Source of the DNA: Halomonas sp. HAL1
GTDB taxonomy: Bacteria > Pseudomonadota > Gammaproteobacteria > Pseudomonadales > Halomonadaceae
Direction: 5' to 3'
Assembly: GCF_030544485.1 (NCBI RefSeq)
Contig: NZ_CP130610.1
Coordinates: 496,001 to 560,000, forward strand
DNA: 64,000 bases
The notes beneath the pieces were generated by a model. It did no database searches and was not told the origin of the DNA. It worked only from the letters and a program-made list of their open reading frames with translations. A program made the position numbers and the translations under genes. Of this stretch, positions 27,195-36,200 are shown piece by piece; within the stretch, counting starts at the first letter, position 1, and every line of letters begins with the position of its first letter.

Positions 27195-29335
27195 TTTGCC
27201 TTGCCGCGACGCCAAGTGAAGTAGCGCTTCAGCAGTTTCAATACCCGTTCAGGCTTATGGGCGTTTTTCCATACGCCTGCGGTGGCTTTGGCTGCCTCGC
27301 CCAGCGTTGGGTAGGGATGAATGGTGCCCAGCAGCTTGTTGAGCCCCAGCCCATGTTTCATGGCAATAGTAAACTCGCCCAGCCATTCGCCGGCGTTTTC
27401 GGCAACGATCGTCGCCCCCAGGATTTTATCCTTGCCGGGCACGGTGAGCACTTTGATAAAGCCTGCTGTTGCGCCTTCGGCAATGGCGCGGTCACTCTCT
27501 CTCATGGCGTAGCGGGTGACTTCAAACGCGATCCCTTTTGCTTTGGCCTCTTTCTCATTCAATCCCACCCGTGCCACTTCCGGCTGCACATAGGTGACAG
27601 CGGGCATAAAGCGGTAATCTACGGCAAAACTCTTGAACTCACCAAACAGCGCATTGACCGCAGCGTGCCACGCCTGATGTGCCGCCGCATGCGTCAGTTG
27701 GTAAGGCCCGGCTAAATCACCACAGGCCCAGATATTAGGTAGGCTGGTTTGAAGACGCTCGTTAAGCTCTAATGTCCCCGCTTGGGTCGTCGTGAGCCCC
27801 AACGCCTCCAGCCCCAAGCCCTCCACATTGGCTTGGCGGCCCGCACTCACCATTAAGTAGTCAAAAGGAAGCAGCTTACGCTCGTCGTGATGCATGACCA
27901 CCAGTTGATAGCCTGTCTCGTCGTTGAGAACCTCCAGCGCTTTGGCGTCGGTCATCACCTTGACACCTTCATCCGCCAAGGTCGTTTCGACCAGTTCGCC
28001 GACTTCCTGGTCCTCGCGGCCTAACAACTGAGGAAGTCCTTCGACCAGCGTCACTTGACTGCCCAGGCGGTTAAAACTTTGGCTTAGCTCGCAGCCAATG
28101 GCTCCACCACCGAGCACCACTGAACGTTTAGGCAGCTCCGTTAGTGACCAAAGGTTTTCAGAGGTCAAAACGGGCGCACTCTCAATTCCCGGCAGGGGCG
28201 GCACCCGAGGACGAGCGCCCGTGGCCAGAACGATATGGCGAGCGGTGAGGATTTGATCGCCCACCTGAATCTCCCATGGCGAGGTAAGTGTGGCGTGATC
28301 TTGGTACACCTCAACGCCTAGGCTGCGATAGCGCTCAACGCTGTCATGGGGTTCGATATCGCTAATCGCTTGATGCACATGCCCCATCACCTTGGCAAAA
28401 TCAATCTGGGGTTCGTCGGCAGTTACCCCGAAGCGTGAGGCGTTGCGAATTTCGTGAGCGGCGCGGGCAGCGCGTATTAACGCCTTGGAGGGTACGCAGC
28501 CGGTATTCAGGCAGTCACCGCCCATCTTGTGCTTTTCAACCAGCGCTACTTTGGCGTTAACGGCGCTGGCGATGTAGCTGGTGACCAACCCCGCCGAACC
28601 GCCACCAATGACCACAATGTCGTAGTCAAAGCGCTTGGGCCGGGTAAAGCCTTGGTAGGCTTTGCGCTTTTGCACCAGCAGTACGATGCGCCGGGCAATC
28701 CAGGGAAAAACTGCCAGCAACGCAAATGAGGCCAATAGCGTTGGTGAGACGATACCCCCCAGGCTTTCAAGCTCTCCCAATTGGCCACCAGCGTTCACGA
28801 AAACGGCCGTGCCTGGCAGCATCGCTAACTGGCTCACCCAGTAGAACGTCACGGTTTTAATCCGGGTTAATCCCATGACCAAGTTGATCATGAAAAATGG
28901 GAATACCGGTACCAATCGAAGCATAAACAGATAAAAAGCGCCGTCGCGCTCTACGCCGCGATTGACCGCTTCAAACTGGCGCGGAAAGCGCTGCTCAATT
29001 GGGTGGCGAAACAGAAATCGTGAGAGTAAGAAAGCTAACGTCGCCCCCAGTGTGCTGGCGAAAGAGATAAACAACAGCCCCCAGCCCAGCCCAAACAGCG
29101 CGCCCCCCAGCAGTGTTAATAGTGTGGCCCCCGGCAGTGAAAGGGCGGTCATCACTACGTAAACGGCCAAAAAGAGGCCGGCCACCTGCCACGGGTTTTG
29201 GTTAAACGCGGCTTGAAAGTCGTTTTGGTAAGCCTTTAGGGTCTCTAGCGTGAACCATTGATGGGCGCCGCTAAGAAAAAACACGCCAATGGCAATGACG
29301 AGTAGCGCTGCAATAATCAAACGTTGTCGGGTCAC
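27191..29335 (-). CDS. TVP38/TMEM64-type membrane domain fused to a pyridine nucleotide-disulfide oxidoreductase
   Basis: A 714-residue fusion. Residues about 1-225 hold six or so membrane segments with a VTT/DedA-like core (TALSLPGATLLTLLGGALFG, FPFFMINLVMG). From about 235 a mercuric-reductase-like flavoenzyme begins: FAD loop DIVVIGGGSAGL, redox-active disulfide GGDCLNTGCVPSK, NAD loop VVLGGGAIGCE and a C-terminal His-Glu dyad in HPYPTLGE. The C-terminal vicinal Cys pair of true MerA is absent, so mercury reduction is unlikely. The start is GTG 29335 with GGAG six bases upstream. A membrane-tethered dithiol reductase is the safest reading. Confidence 0.85.
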   Translation of the reverse strand: MTRQRLIIAALLVIAIGVFFLSGAHQWFTLETLKAYQNDFQAAFNQNPWQVAGLFLAVYVVMTALSLPGATLLTLLGGALFGLGWGLLFISFASTLGATLAFLLSRFLFRHPIEQRFPRQFEAVNRGVERDGAFYLFMLRLVPVFPFFMINLVMGLTRIKTVTFYWVSQLAMLPGTAVFVNAGGQLGELESLGGIVSPTLLASFALLAVFPWIARRIVLLVQKRKAYQGFTRPKRFDYDIVVIGGGSAGLVTSYIASAVNAKVALVEKHKMGGDCLNTGCVPSKALIRAARAAHEIRNASRFGVTADEPQIDFAKVMGHVHQAISDIEPHDSVERYRSLGVEVYQDHATLTSPWEIQVGDQILTARHIVLATGARPRVPPLPGIESAPVLTSENLWSLTELPKRSVVLGGGAIGCELSQSFNRLGSQVTLVEGLPQLLGREDQEVGELVETTLADEGVKVMTDAKALEVLNDETGYQLVVMHHDERKLLPFDYLMVSAGRQANVEGLGLEALGLTTTQAGTLELNERLQTSLPNIWACGDLAGPYQLTHAAAHQAWHAAVNALFGEFKSFAVDYRFMPAVTYVQPEVARVGLNEKEAKAKGIAFEVTRYAMRESDRAIAEGATAGFIKVLTVPGKDKILGATIVAENAGEWLGEFTIAMKHGLGLNKLLGTIHPYPTLGEAAKATAGVWKNAHKPERVLKLLKRYFTWRRGKAK

Positions 29336-29402
29336 GGTACGCTCCAGCGCCAGGGGTAAACGAGTGAGTGGTGCTCACTGAGTAGTAAGAGAGTCAGATT
29401 CC

Positions 29403-30038
29403 TTACACCGAAATCGCTAACGCTTTCCAGCGTTGCCAATCCTCGGGTCGGTCCACATCCCAAATAGTCGCCGGGTAAGCCGCGTTGAGCCCCAACGCCT
29501 CAATGCGCTGCCGCGTGGTTGTAAGTACGCTTTGGGTGCCCCAGGGAATGTCTTTAAAGAGTGTTGGGTAGTCTTGCTGGGTGCCAATAAAGCCGTAACC
29601 GCCGTCTTCGGCGGGTAAAATGACCACGTTGTGGCTGGTTAATTGTTGCGCACAGGTGGTAATCAGCGCACTGGTAATACTTGGGCAGTCACTGCCCATC
29701 AGCATGGCTGGACCCAGTGTACTCTTGAGGGCGTAACGAACGCGCGCCCCTAAGTCGCCATCCGGCTGGGCGCTTAAGATCAAGCCAAACTGCTCACGAA
29801 GCTCGATAAACAGTGGGTGTGCGTGATCAAGCGCGGTCCAAAGGGTGACTTGTTCTGCGGGTAGTGCTTTACACGCAGTCGCGACGCAGTGGCGCAGCAG
29901 TTCGGCATGGGCCTCAGCGGCGCCCTCACTGCCCAGCAGTGGGGCTAGGCGCGTTTTGGCCTGGCCTGCCAGAGGCGCCTTCGCCAGTAGATGGAGGTGG
30001 GGCAGCAGCCTGGTCTTTACCGGCGTTTCAGCGGGCAT
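29403..30038 (-). CDS. TIGR04282-type glycosyltransferase (DUF2064)
   Basis: A 211-residue protein with a nucleotidyl/glycosyltransferase A fold. LLAKAPLAGQAKTRL near the N-terminus and MGSDCPSI (metal-binding Asp) and PAEDGGYGFIG are the signatures of the family described as arsenosugar-biosynthesis-associated glycosyltransferases. I chose ATG 30038 with AGGAG seven bases upstream; GTG 30041 is adjacent. Its first codons overlap the end of the preceding glycosyltransferase gene by 11 bases. No arsM or radical-SAM arsS partner is in the window, so the arsenosugar link is unsupported here. Confidence 0.85.
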   Translation of the reverse strand: MPAETPVKTRLLPHLHLLAKAPLAGQAKTRLAPLLGSEGAAEAHAELLRHCVATACKALPAEQVTLWTALDHAHPLFIELREQFGLILSAQPDGDLGARVRYALKSTLGPAMLMGSDCPSITSALITTCAQQLTSHNVVILPAEDGGYGFIGTQQDYPTLFKDIPWGTQSVLTTTRQRIEALGLNAAYPATIWDVDRPEDWQRWKALAISV

Positions 30039-30768
30039 CACGATACTCCTTAATGAGTTGGGTTGCGCTAACGCCGCGCCAGTAGCGATAGCGCAGCCGC
30101 CACATCAGGCGGATCGTTTTCCAAGCGCCGTAGTGATCCCAGCGCCTGCCTGAGCTTACCACTTTCGCCTTTAAACAGGCGGGTCGAGACACCCGTTTGA
30201 GCCGTTTAGCGAGTTCGATATCTTCCATCAGTGGCTGCTCAGGAAAGCCACCTATAGCCTTGAATGCGCTGGCGCATACAAAGATGCCCTGATCGCCGGT
30301 CGCAATGCCGGTAAGCCGCGAGCGCTTGTTCATCATCCAACTGATGACCGGGAGCCAGCCGCTTCGGCCTGAGAGTTGAATATCAAAGCGCCCCCAGGCA
30401 TGGGGCTTCATGGCATGCGGCTTCAAAGCATGGATAATCTGCTCAACGGCGTCCACAGGCAACTGAGTATCCGCATGCAGAAACAGTAACGTTGAAGCGC
30501 TAACGTGTTGCGCCCCTAAGTTCATTTGCACGCCTCGCCCTGGGGGGCTGCTGAGCACACGGTCAGCCAGCGATTTGGCAACGCGAACGCTGTCGTCACA
30601 GCTTTCGCCATCGACCACCACCACCTCTACCCCATGAGCACGCAGCGACTGCAGCGCTGTTAAATGCTGAGCCAGTGTTAGCGCTTCATTAAGCACGGGA
30701 ACCACGATGCTAAGACGTGGAGGTTTTTCAGCCGAGCGCAATAACAGGTCCTCCCGCTGCGTTGGCAT
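30028..30768 (-). CDS. TIGR04283-type family 2 glycosyltransferase
   Basis: A GT-A fold transferase of up to 246 residues. RLSIVVPVLNEA begins the Rossmann-like domain, VVVDGESCDDS and FLHADTQLP carry nucleotide-sugar and metal contacts, and GDQGIFV and PLMEDIELAKRL are typical of TIGR04283. A Trp/Arg-rich tail (about 215-235) may lie at the membrane. The frame starts at ATG 30768 inside ynjD; TTG 30741, with GGGAGG upstream, is an attractive alternative start. It is usually paired with TIGR04282, as here. Confidence 0.85.
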   Translation of the reverse strand: MPTQREDLLLRSAEKPPRLSIVVPVLNEALTLAQHLTALQSLRAHGVEVVVVDGESCDDSVRVAKSLADRVLSSPPGRGVQMNLGAQHVSASTLLFLHADTQLPVDAVEQIIHALKPHAMKPHAWGRFDIQLSGRSGWLPVISWMMNKRSRLTGIATGDQGIFVCASAFKAIGGFPEQPLMEDIELAKRLKRVSRPACLKAKVVSSGRRWDHYGAWKTIRLMWRLRYRYWRGVSATQLIKEYRDAR

Positions 30769-31366
30769 CTGCGTGGTCGTGGGTGACCAGTAGCGCTGGC
30801 AGGCCAGCTTCTCGCAGCTGGCTAAACACCAGCGATCGCATCTCTTGGCGCAGCGCTGTGTCCAGCTTGGAAAAAGGCTCGCCCAGCAGCACTGCTCGGG
30901 GTTTTGAAAGCAGCAGGCGCATTAACGCCACCCGCGCTTTTTGGCCGCCGGAAAGGGTGGCCGGATCGCGCTCTGCAAAGCCTGCCAGCCCAATCTGTTC
31001 AAGCGCGTGGGTGACTTGCTGGCGCTGATCACGGCTATGGCGAGGTAGCCCAAAACGCAAGTTGCCGCCGACACTTAGGTGCGGAAACAGCAGCGGGTCT
31101 TGAAACAGTAGCCCTATGCCACGCTTCTCAGCAGGTAGTTCCAGTAACTGATGTTCGCCCAGCCATACGTCGCCACTGGCGCTAAAGTCGCGCTCAAGAA
31201 AACCGGCAATATACGCCAGTAGGGTCGATTTTCCCGACCCGGAAGGGCCCATTACCGTCAGCACTTCACCAGGGGCAATCATGGCGTCTACCGCCAATAG
31301 CTCGCGGCCTGCCAAGGCTATTTTTATCTGTTCCAGACGCAGTGGCGCGGTTGATAAAGCGGTCAC
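30728..31366 (-). CDS. ynjD: ABC transporter ATP-binding protein, YnjD type
   Basis: A 212-residue ATPase subunit. Walker A is GPSGSGKST (about 40-48), the Q-loop is in LLFQDPLLFPHL, the signature LSGGQKARVAL, and the switch His in LVTHDHAD. The Walker B segment reads AVLLGEPFSKLD: the Asp before the catalytic Glu is Gly (codon GGC), which is unusual. The start is GTG 31366. It sits 12 bases after the permease gene and overlaps the downstream glycosyltransferase frame. The substrate of YnjBCD systems is not established; they group with thiamine/iron-type importers. Confidence 0.85.
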   Translation of the reverse strand: MTALSTAPLRLEQIKIALAGRELLAVDAMIAPGEVLTVMGPSGSGKSTLLAYIAGFLERDFSASGDVWLGEHQLLELPAEKRGIGLLFQDPLLFPHLSVGGNLRFGLPRHSRDQRQQVTHALEQIGLAGFAERDPATLSGGQKARVALMRLLLSKPRAVLLGEPFSKLDTALRQEMRSLVFSQLREAGLPALLVTHDHADANAAGGPVIALG

Positions 31367-31378
31367 GGTGGCTCTCTC

Positions 31379-33052
31379 TTAGGTAGCGTGTTCACGGCGC
31401 TGCGCGCCCAGAAAGCGGGGCAGCGTTAGGGCAAGCATAAAGCCAATTAATGGCAAACCCGCTTGTACTAGCGCCCACACGCCGATTAAGCGTCGGTTGC
31501 TGCCCGCAGCAAGCGCAACGGCCTCCGTCGTTACCGTTGTGACACGCCCGGCCCCGAGTAGTTGAGTGGGCAGGTACTGGCCAATACTGACCGCTAAACC
31601 CACGGCAAAGGCCGTTAACAGCGGCGCTAATAGTAGCGGCAGGCGTACGCGCCAAAATGCAGCGCTGCGTGACACGCCCAATGAGCGTGCTACCTGCAGC
31701 CAGCGAGGATCCAGTTGGCGGTACGCCTCGGCTAACGAAAGATAGACATAAGGTAGTACAAACAGTAAGTGGCCCGCGATAACGAGGCTTAACTGAGGAC
31801 GAATGCCCACGCTTTCAGCCGCGACAATCAGCCCAAAAAGAAAGGCGATTTGCGGCACCAGCAGCGGTAAGTAGAGCAGCCACAGAGCCCGTTTGGGCTG
31901 AAGGTGCTGGCGGTGCTCGTTCTCTAGGGTGGCGAGTACCAGCGCGGTGGCCAGCGTCGTGGAAATAAGCCCAATCAGCGCTGTATTGAGCAGCGGTGAC
32001 GCCAGCATAGAGCCACTGCGCTGCCAATGATCGAGTGTCAGCATCTGCGGCAGCACTTCAGGAAACCGCCAAAAGCCAGCCACAGAGAAAAGCCCCAAGC
32101 CGATCAGGGCAGCCAGTGCCGTACTGCTTGAAATCAGTAATGCTGAGCGGCCAAACAGCCGCAGTGCGGTCTCGCCACGCTGGCGACTGCCGTTGGTCAA
32201 CCAGCCACGCGTTAGTGTGCAGATAAGTTGTTCCAGCAGCCACCAGCAGAGCAGCGCAGCGAGCGTAATGCCAAGTTGCAGCACCGCCGCTGACGAAGCC
32301 ATAAAGCGGTGGCTAATATCGGGGTCGTTAAACCAGCCAAGAATCGACACGCTGAGCGTGGGGGGAAGCGTTGGGCCCAGAATCAGCGCCATATCGACGA
32401 CCGACGTGGCATAGGCGATCACCGCATACACCGGCAGGCGAATCAGCGGATAAAGCGAGGGCAGTACGGTTTTTAGCCACGCTATCGTCGGTGAATAGCC
32501 CAGCGACCGCGCTAGCATTAAGCGCTTTTCAGGTGCTAGCTGCGGCAGCGCTGCAAGGCTCATCAATAGAAGAAAGGGCACCTCTTTCAACACCAGTCCG
32601 GCCATCAGGGAAAGCCCCCAGGGATCATTGACGATCAGTGCATCCGGCGGACGCTCCCACCCCGTCAGTGAGGGCGATATCAGCCTCGCCACAAGGCCTG
32701 AAGGGGCAATCAAAAAGGCAAATCCAAAGGCAATAGCGGCATGGGGAATGGCGAGCAGCGGTGAGACCAGCCGCCGAATACCACGATCTAACCAAGTGCC
32801 TCGACTGGCCGCCAAAAACAGCACTACCATCATTAGCGCGATGGCGGTGCTCACTAACCCGCTGGCAAAGCTGATGGCTACTGATCGCTCTAGCCCTGGC
32901 TGGGCGAACAGCATCTGCCAGGGGGCTAAACTAACGCTATCACCGCCTAGCGCGGGCAGGTAGCCAAATGCTGGCAGCAGAACCATCAGCAACCCTGCGC
33001 CTACCGGCAGTACGAGCAGGGCAATGATGAGTGCCGGGGCCAGTCGCAGCAT
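31379..33052 (-). CDS. ynjC: ABC transporter permease, YnjC type (double-domain)
   Basis: A 557-residue integral membrane protein with two fused permease halves and about twelve membrane segments. Each half has an EAA-like loop contacting the ATPase (LPQLAPEKRLMLARSLGYSP in part, and YRQLDPRWLQVARSLGVS). This double layout is typical of the Fe3+/thiamine/YnjC permease group. ATG 33052 lies three bases after the ynjB stop, so the genes are co-translated. Confidence 0.85.
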   Translation of the reverse strand: MLRLAPALIIALLVLPVGAGLLMVLLPAFGYLPALGGDSVSLAPWQMLFAQPGLERSVAISFASGLVSTAIALMMVVLFLAASRGTWLDRGIRRLVSPLLAIPHAAIAFGFAFLIAPSGLVARLISPSLTGWERPPDALIVNDPWGLSLMAGLVLKEVPFLLLMSLAALPQLAPEKRLMLARSLGYSPTIAWLKTVLPSLYPLIRLPVYAVIAYATSVVDMALILGPTLPPTLSVSILGWFNDPDISHRFMASSAAVLQLGITLAALLCWWLLEQLICTLTRGWLTNGSRQRGETALRLFGRSALLISSSTALAALIGLGLFSVAGFWRFPEVLPQMLTLDHWQRSGSMLASPLLNTALIGLISTTLATALVLATLENEHRQHLQPKRALWLLYLPLLVPQIAFLFGLIVAAESVGIRPQLSLVIAGHLLFVLPYVYLSLAEAYRQLDPRWLQVARSLGVSRSAAFWRVRLPLLLAPLLTAFAVGLAVSIGQYLPTQLLGAGRVTTVTTEAVALAAGSNRRLIGVWALVQAGLPLIGFMLALTLPRFLGAQRREHAT

Positions 33053-33055
33053 GGT

Positions 33056-34300
33056 CTAGTTAACGCCGTAACGCTCAAGCCATGCGTCTTGCAGGGCGGT
33101 CATCCAACTGGGGTGCGGCTCGGGTAGCGTGTTTGATAGCGCATCCGCCGCTAGCTCAGAAGGGTGCCGGTCACTCTGTTCAAACAGGGCCTGATCAGCC
33201 GCTTCTAACTGATCGATATCCAGTACGCTGCGGTCTCCCCACATCGCCAGCGACTGTTTTTCGGCCTGGGCTTGCGGTGAAAGCAGAAAGTCGGCGAGTA
33301 CCATGGCACCGGCTTTATGGGGCGAGTTGTAGGGAATGGCCACAAAGTGAACGTTCCCCAACGTGCCGCCTGCCAGGACGTAGCTGCGCACGCTTTCAGG
33401 CAGTTCATACTCCATGACGGCCACGGCGGCATCGGTAGGGTAGAACGAAAACGCCAAGCTCAACTCGCCATCGCTCATCAGCGTGCGCAAATGAGGGCCT
33501 GAGTCGGGAAAGGTTCGCCCGCTGCGCCACAGGTGAGGGTGCAGTGCATCCAAGTATGCCCATAACGGCGCTGTTACGGCGTCGAAATCGCTCTCTGAAA
33601 CCGGCTGATACAGCGCCTCATCCCTATCGGTTAGTTCAATCAGCGCCTGCTTTAGGAAGGTGCTGCCGGTGAAGTCGGGAATGCGGGGATAGCTGAATTG
33701 GCCTGGATTCGCTTCGGCCCATGGAAGCAGCGCCTGCATATCCTGGGGCGGTGTTTCGGTTTGAGCGCTGTCGTAATAGAAGGTGATCTGCGCTTTTCCC
33801 CATGGCGACTCATAGCCCTCGGTGGGTAGCGTAAAGTCGGTGACCACCTCCGGGTTTTCGGTCGCGTTGGTGAGGCCAAAGTTGGGCAGTGCCTCGGCGA
33901 AGGGGCCAAACAGCAGGTCGCTTTCGCGCATAGCGGCAAAGTTTTCGCCGTTGATCCAAATCAGGTCGATACTGCCATCATCGTGGTTCCCCGCCTGTTT
34001 TTCCGCCAGCACCCGCGCCACTGCACTGCCGGTATCGTCCAGTTTTACGTGCTCAACCTCGATGCCGAACTGTGCCTGCATCTGCTGCGCCACCCAGTCG
34101 ATATAACGATTGGTGCGCGTATCGCCACCCCAGGCATTCCAGTAAACGGTTTGGCCTTCGGCGTCTGCTACCACGCTTTGCCAATCACTAGGGGCAGGGT
34201 TGGCCATGGCAGGCAGCGAAAGGGCTATCAGCGCTGAGGCAAGCGTCGCGGTATACGTTGTGGTAAGCGTCTTACCCAGGCAGTAACGGTTAATCGGCAT
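33056..34300 (-). CDS. ynjB: ABC transporter substrate-binding protein, YnjB type
   Basis: A 414-residue periplasmic binding protein. After a signal peptide (about 1-34, ending AMA) the mature protein begins with a YWNAWGGD strand and has the two-lobed layout of family 1/6 binding proteins, including DLIWINGENFAAM and PDFTGSTFLKQAL. I chose ATG 34300 since GAGG lies six bases upstream; in-frame upstream ATGs lack support. It starts the ynjBCD import unit and follows the kinase-like gene by 29 bases. Confidence 0.85.
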   Translation of the reverse strand: MPINRYCLGKTLTTTYTATLASALIALSLPAMANPAPSDWQSVVADAEGQTVYWNAWGGDTRTNRYIDWVAQQMQAQFGIEVEHVKLDDTGSAVARVLAEKQAGNHDDGSIDLIWINGENFAAMRESDLLFGPFAEALPNFGLTNATENPEVVTDFTLPTEGYESPWGKAQITFYYDSAQTETPPQDMQALLPWAEANPGQFSYPRIPDFTGSTFLKQALIELTDRDEALYQPVSESDFDAVTAPLWAYLDALHPHLWRSGRTFPDSGPHLRTLMSDGELSLAFSFYPTDAAVAVMEYELPESVRSYVLAGGTLGNVHFVAIPYNSPHKAGAMVLADFLLSPQAQAEKQSLAMWGDRSVLDIDQLEAADQALFEQSDRHPSELAADALSNTLPEPHPSWMTALQDAWLERYGVN

Positions 34301-34329
34301 CGCACACCTCATATCAGTAATGAAAAACG

Positions 34330-35373
34330 TTATAGGGAGGCTTGCAAGCACTGAAGCTCACTATGCACGTGGTCAATAATCGGCAGCGAGAGGTAGTGCT
34401 CAACGCGGTCGCGCACGTGGTCAATCACTGTGGGGTCGGTGAGTTCTGCCGACCAATCTTCACCGAGCTGCAGGGCATCCTTGGCGTTTAAGTGCTGGGC
34501 GCGCCATTTAGCACACCACGTCAGCGACCAAAGCCAGGTGGCCCGGCGGCAGGCGACCAGTGTGTCGGTATCTGGAGACACTTCAATGGCGGCTTGCCAG
34601 CGGCGGTAAAAATGAATCACGTCGCTTAGCGATAGCTCGGCTTGGCTGTTGATATCCCAGGTGGTCGAGGTGTAGAGCGAGGTGTGGGCCAGGTCGATCC
34701 CTGGAAGGCCGTAGCGGCACTTCTCTAAATCCACCAATACGGCGCGGCCATCATCACGGATCAAGAAGTTGCCGGGATGCGTATCAAAGCTAATCAGCGT
34801 AGGGGTGGCATCGCTTAGGTGGGGTGGGAGGAGATCCAATTCCTGCTTAATGCGTTGAGTCACTTTGCTGGAAAGCTGCGCATCCCCTAACCAGTTAGCC
34901 TGCTGGCGCACTTCATCGACCATCGCCTGCCATGGGTTTTCAGGCGCGAGCAGAGGTGCCCGTGCCGGAACACTAGGCAGCGGTTGACCATGTAAGCTCG
35001 CGAGAGCATCGGCGATGGCGGGCAAGTCTTCAGGTAGTTTGGCCAAGCGGCCACGGATCGCCTCAACCAACAACCCGCCACGGGGCAGCGATTCGCTTGG
35101 TGGCAGGGTGTCATACAGCACAGGCGTATGTCCGCCAGGGCTAGAGCGCTGATAACAGGCGGCCTGATAGGCAAGGTTCGCTTCCGGAGGCAGGTTCATC
35201 TGGCTCTGTTTCGGTAGCCGCGCCACCCAATCATCGCCATCGGTGCGATGCACCCAGACATGATCATGAGCTAGCCCGGTATCCGCCATTGGCGAAAGCT
35301 CTCGGTACGCAATCCCGGCCCGCTCAAGTTCGGTCGCCAGCGCTTCTAATCGCGCCACAGTTGGTGTCGGCAT
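34330..35373 (-). CDS. APH-type phosphotransferase (choline-kinase-like fold)
   Basis: A 347-residue small-molecule kinase homologue. The catalytic loop is SFDTHPGNFL and the metal-binding segment is AVLVDLEKCRYGLPGIDLAH, both aligned with the APH/choline kinase family. The leading His of the common HxDxxxxN loop is Phe here. It is the first gene of the minus-strand run that continues with ynjBCD, and it may phosphorylate the imported compound. ATG 35373 has no strong RBS. Antibiotic resistance should not be inferred: the protein is a general APH-family member. Confidence 0.75.
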   Translation of the reverse strand: MPTPTVARLEALATELERAGIAYRELSPMADTGLAHDHVWVHRTDGDDWVARLPKQSQMNLPPEANLAYQAACYQRSSPGGHTPVLYDTLPPSESLPRGGLLVEAIRGRLAKLPEDLPAIADALASLHGQPLPSVPARAPLLAPENPWQAMVDEVRQQANWLGDAQLSSKVTQRIKQELDLLPPHLSDATPTLISFDTHPGNFLIRDDGRAVLVDLEKCRYGLPGIDLAHTSLYTSTTWDINSQAELSLSDVIHFYRRWQAAIEVSPDTDTLVACRRATWLWSLTWCAKWRAQHLNAKDALQLGEDWSAELTDPTVIDHVRDRVEHYLSLPIIDHVHSELQCLQASL

Positions 35374-35535
35374 AGAGCAGTCCGTATTGTTGCTGAATCA
35401 GCGATGCCACGTCGTGGCTGTTCTTGTACCAACTTTACACGTTTCGTAAGAAAAAGTGATTAAGACTGATTAAAACAGAGCAGAAGGCGCTATACATACC
35501 AGACAGAGAGCTCACATAGTGCCCCATAACGCAAA

Positions 35536-35562
35536 GCGCCCACCTTATGATGCGGTGGGCGC
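35536..35562 (-). terminator. Possible terminator of the SPW-repeat gene
   Basis: GCGCCCACC (35536-35544) and GGTGGGCGC (35554-35562) form a perfect 9-bp stem with a nine-base loop. Read on the minus strand, TTTGCGTTAT follows, a weak T-rich tail. It lies about 75 bases after the SPW gene stop. No other gene occupies 35374-35636. Confidence 0.4.
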
Positions 35563-35636
35563 GTAAGCTAAAGACCGTTATTCACTTGCCTATCCAGGGG
35601 CGATAGGGCCGCCGCTGGAAACGAAAACAGCGATAC

Positions 35637-36011
35637 TCAGCTTCGGTTCGTTGAAGCTACCACGTTTCGCGGTTGTTTTTCCGTAGTAAGACTGGCGCCA
35701 ATCTCAATGATGCCGAGAATCACATGCGGCAAATAGACCGTATCCGCGAAGCCGAACAGCCACGGAGAAACCAGCAACAAAATACCGCTGATCAGATCCA
35801 TGGTGAGGTGGAGTGGCATGGGGATCATGTGCATAAGCCCAAGCTCATACTTGGTCATAATGGCTGACGCTAGCATGACCACACCCAAGATGATCGGCAC
35901 CCACTGAGCAGCGCCTCCCGTGGCGAAGCCGAGCAGGAAGGGAGCGACGATAAGCAGCAGGCCCATTAGATAATCGACCATCCCGTGTACCCGAGTTGAA
36001 ATAAAGCGCAT
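35637..36011 (-). CDS. SPW-repeat membrane protein
   Basis: A 124-residue protein with four hydrophobic segments arranged as two halves, each with a Pro-Trp/Phe-containing repeat core (VAPFLLGFATG and VSPWLFGFAD). This fits the SPW repeat family of small four-helix membrane proteins of unknown function. A strong RBS (AAGGAGG) precedes ATG 36011. It stands alone, with terminator-like hairpins on both sides. Confidence 0.8.
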   Translation of the reverse strand: MRFISTRVHGMVDYLMGLLLIVAPFLLGFATGGAAQWVPIILGVVMLASAIMTKYELGLMHMIPMPLHLTMDLISGILLLVSPWLFGFADTVYLPHVILGIIEIGASLTTEKQPRNVVASTNRS

Positions 36012-36171
36012 GGCTATCCTCCTTAATATGCCAAGTGGTTTAAATGCCGATTTAATACAGCATTAACCGACATCACTATTAACATAGTAAAGGAGGTTTG
36101 GGTTTCCAGCGGTAAGCATGCTTTTTGGCAGGTAATTGCTTAATTAAAAAGGATTTATAACATTCGTTAAT

Positions 36172-36200
36172 GGGCGGCACCGCTAAGCACCGCCCTTTTT
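36172..36200 (+). terminator. Terminator-like hairpin beside valS
   Basis: GGGCGG (36172-36177) pairs with CCGCCC (36190-36195), followed by TTTTT (36196-36200) on the plus strand. The T tract orients it plus, yet both flanking genes are minus-strand. Read on minus, the hairpin lies about 30 bases after the valS stop but lacks a T tract. Confidence 0.5.

Noticed and set aside
27191..29335. Mercury resistance gene merA
   Set aside because: No C-terminal Cys pair, no N-terminal heavy-metal domain, no merR/merT/merP neighbours.
34330..35373. Aminoglycoside resistance gene
   Set aside because: The APH-type fold is shared by many small-molecule kinases; the context is a nutrient importer operon and the catalytic loop differs from resistance enzymes.
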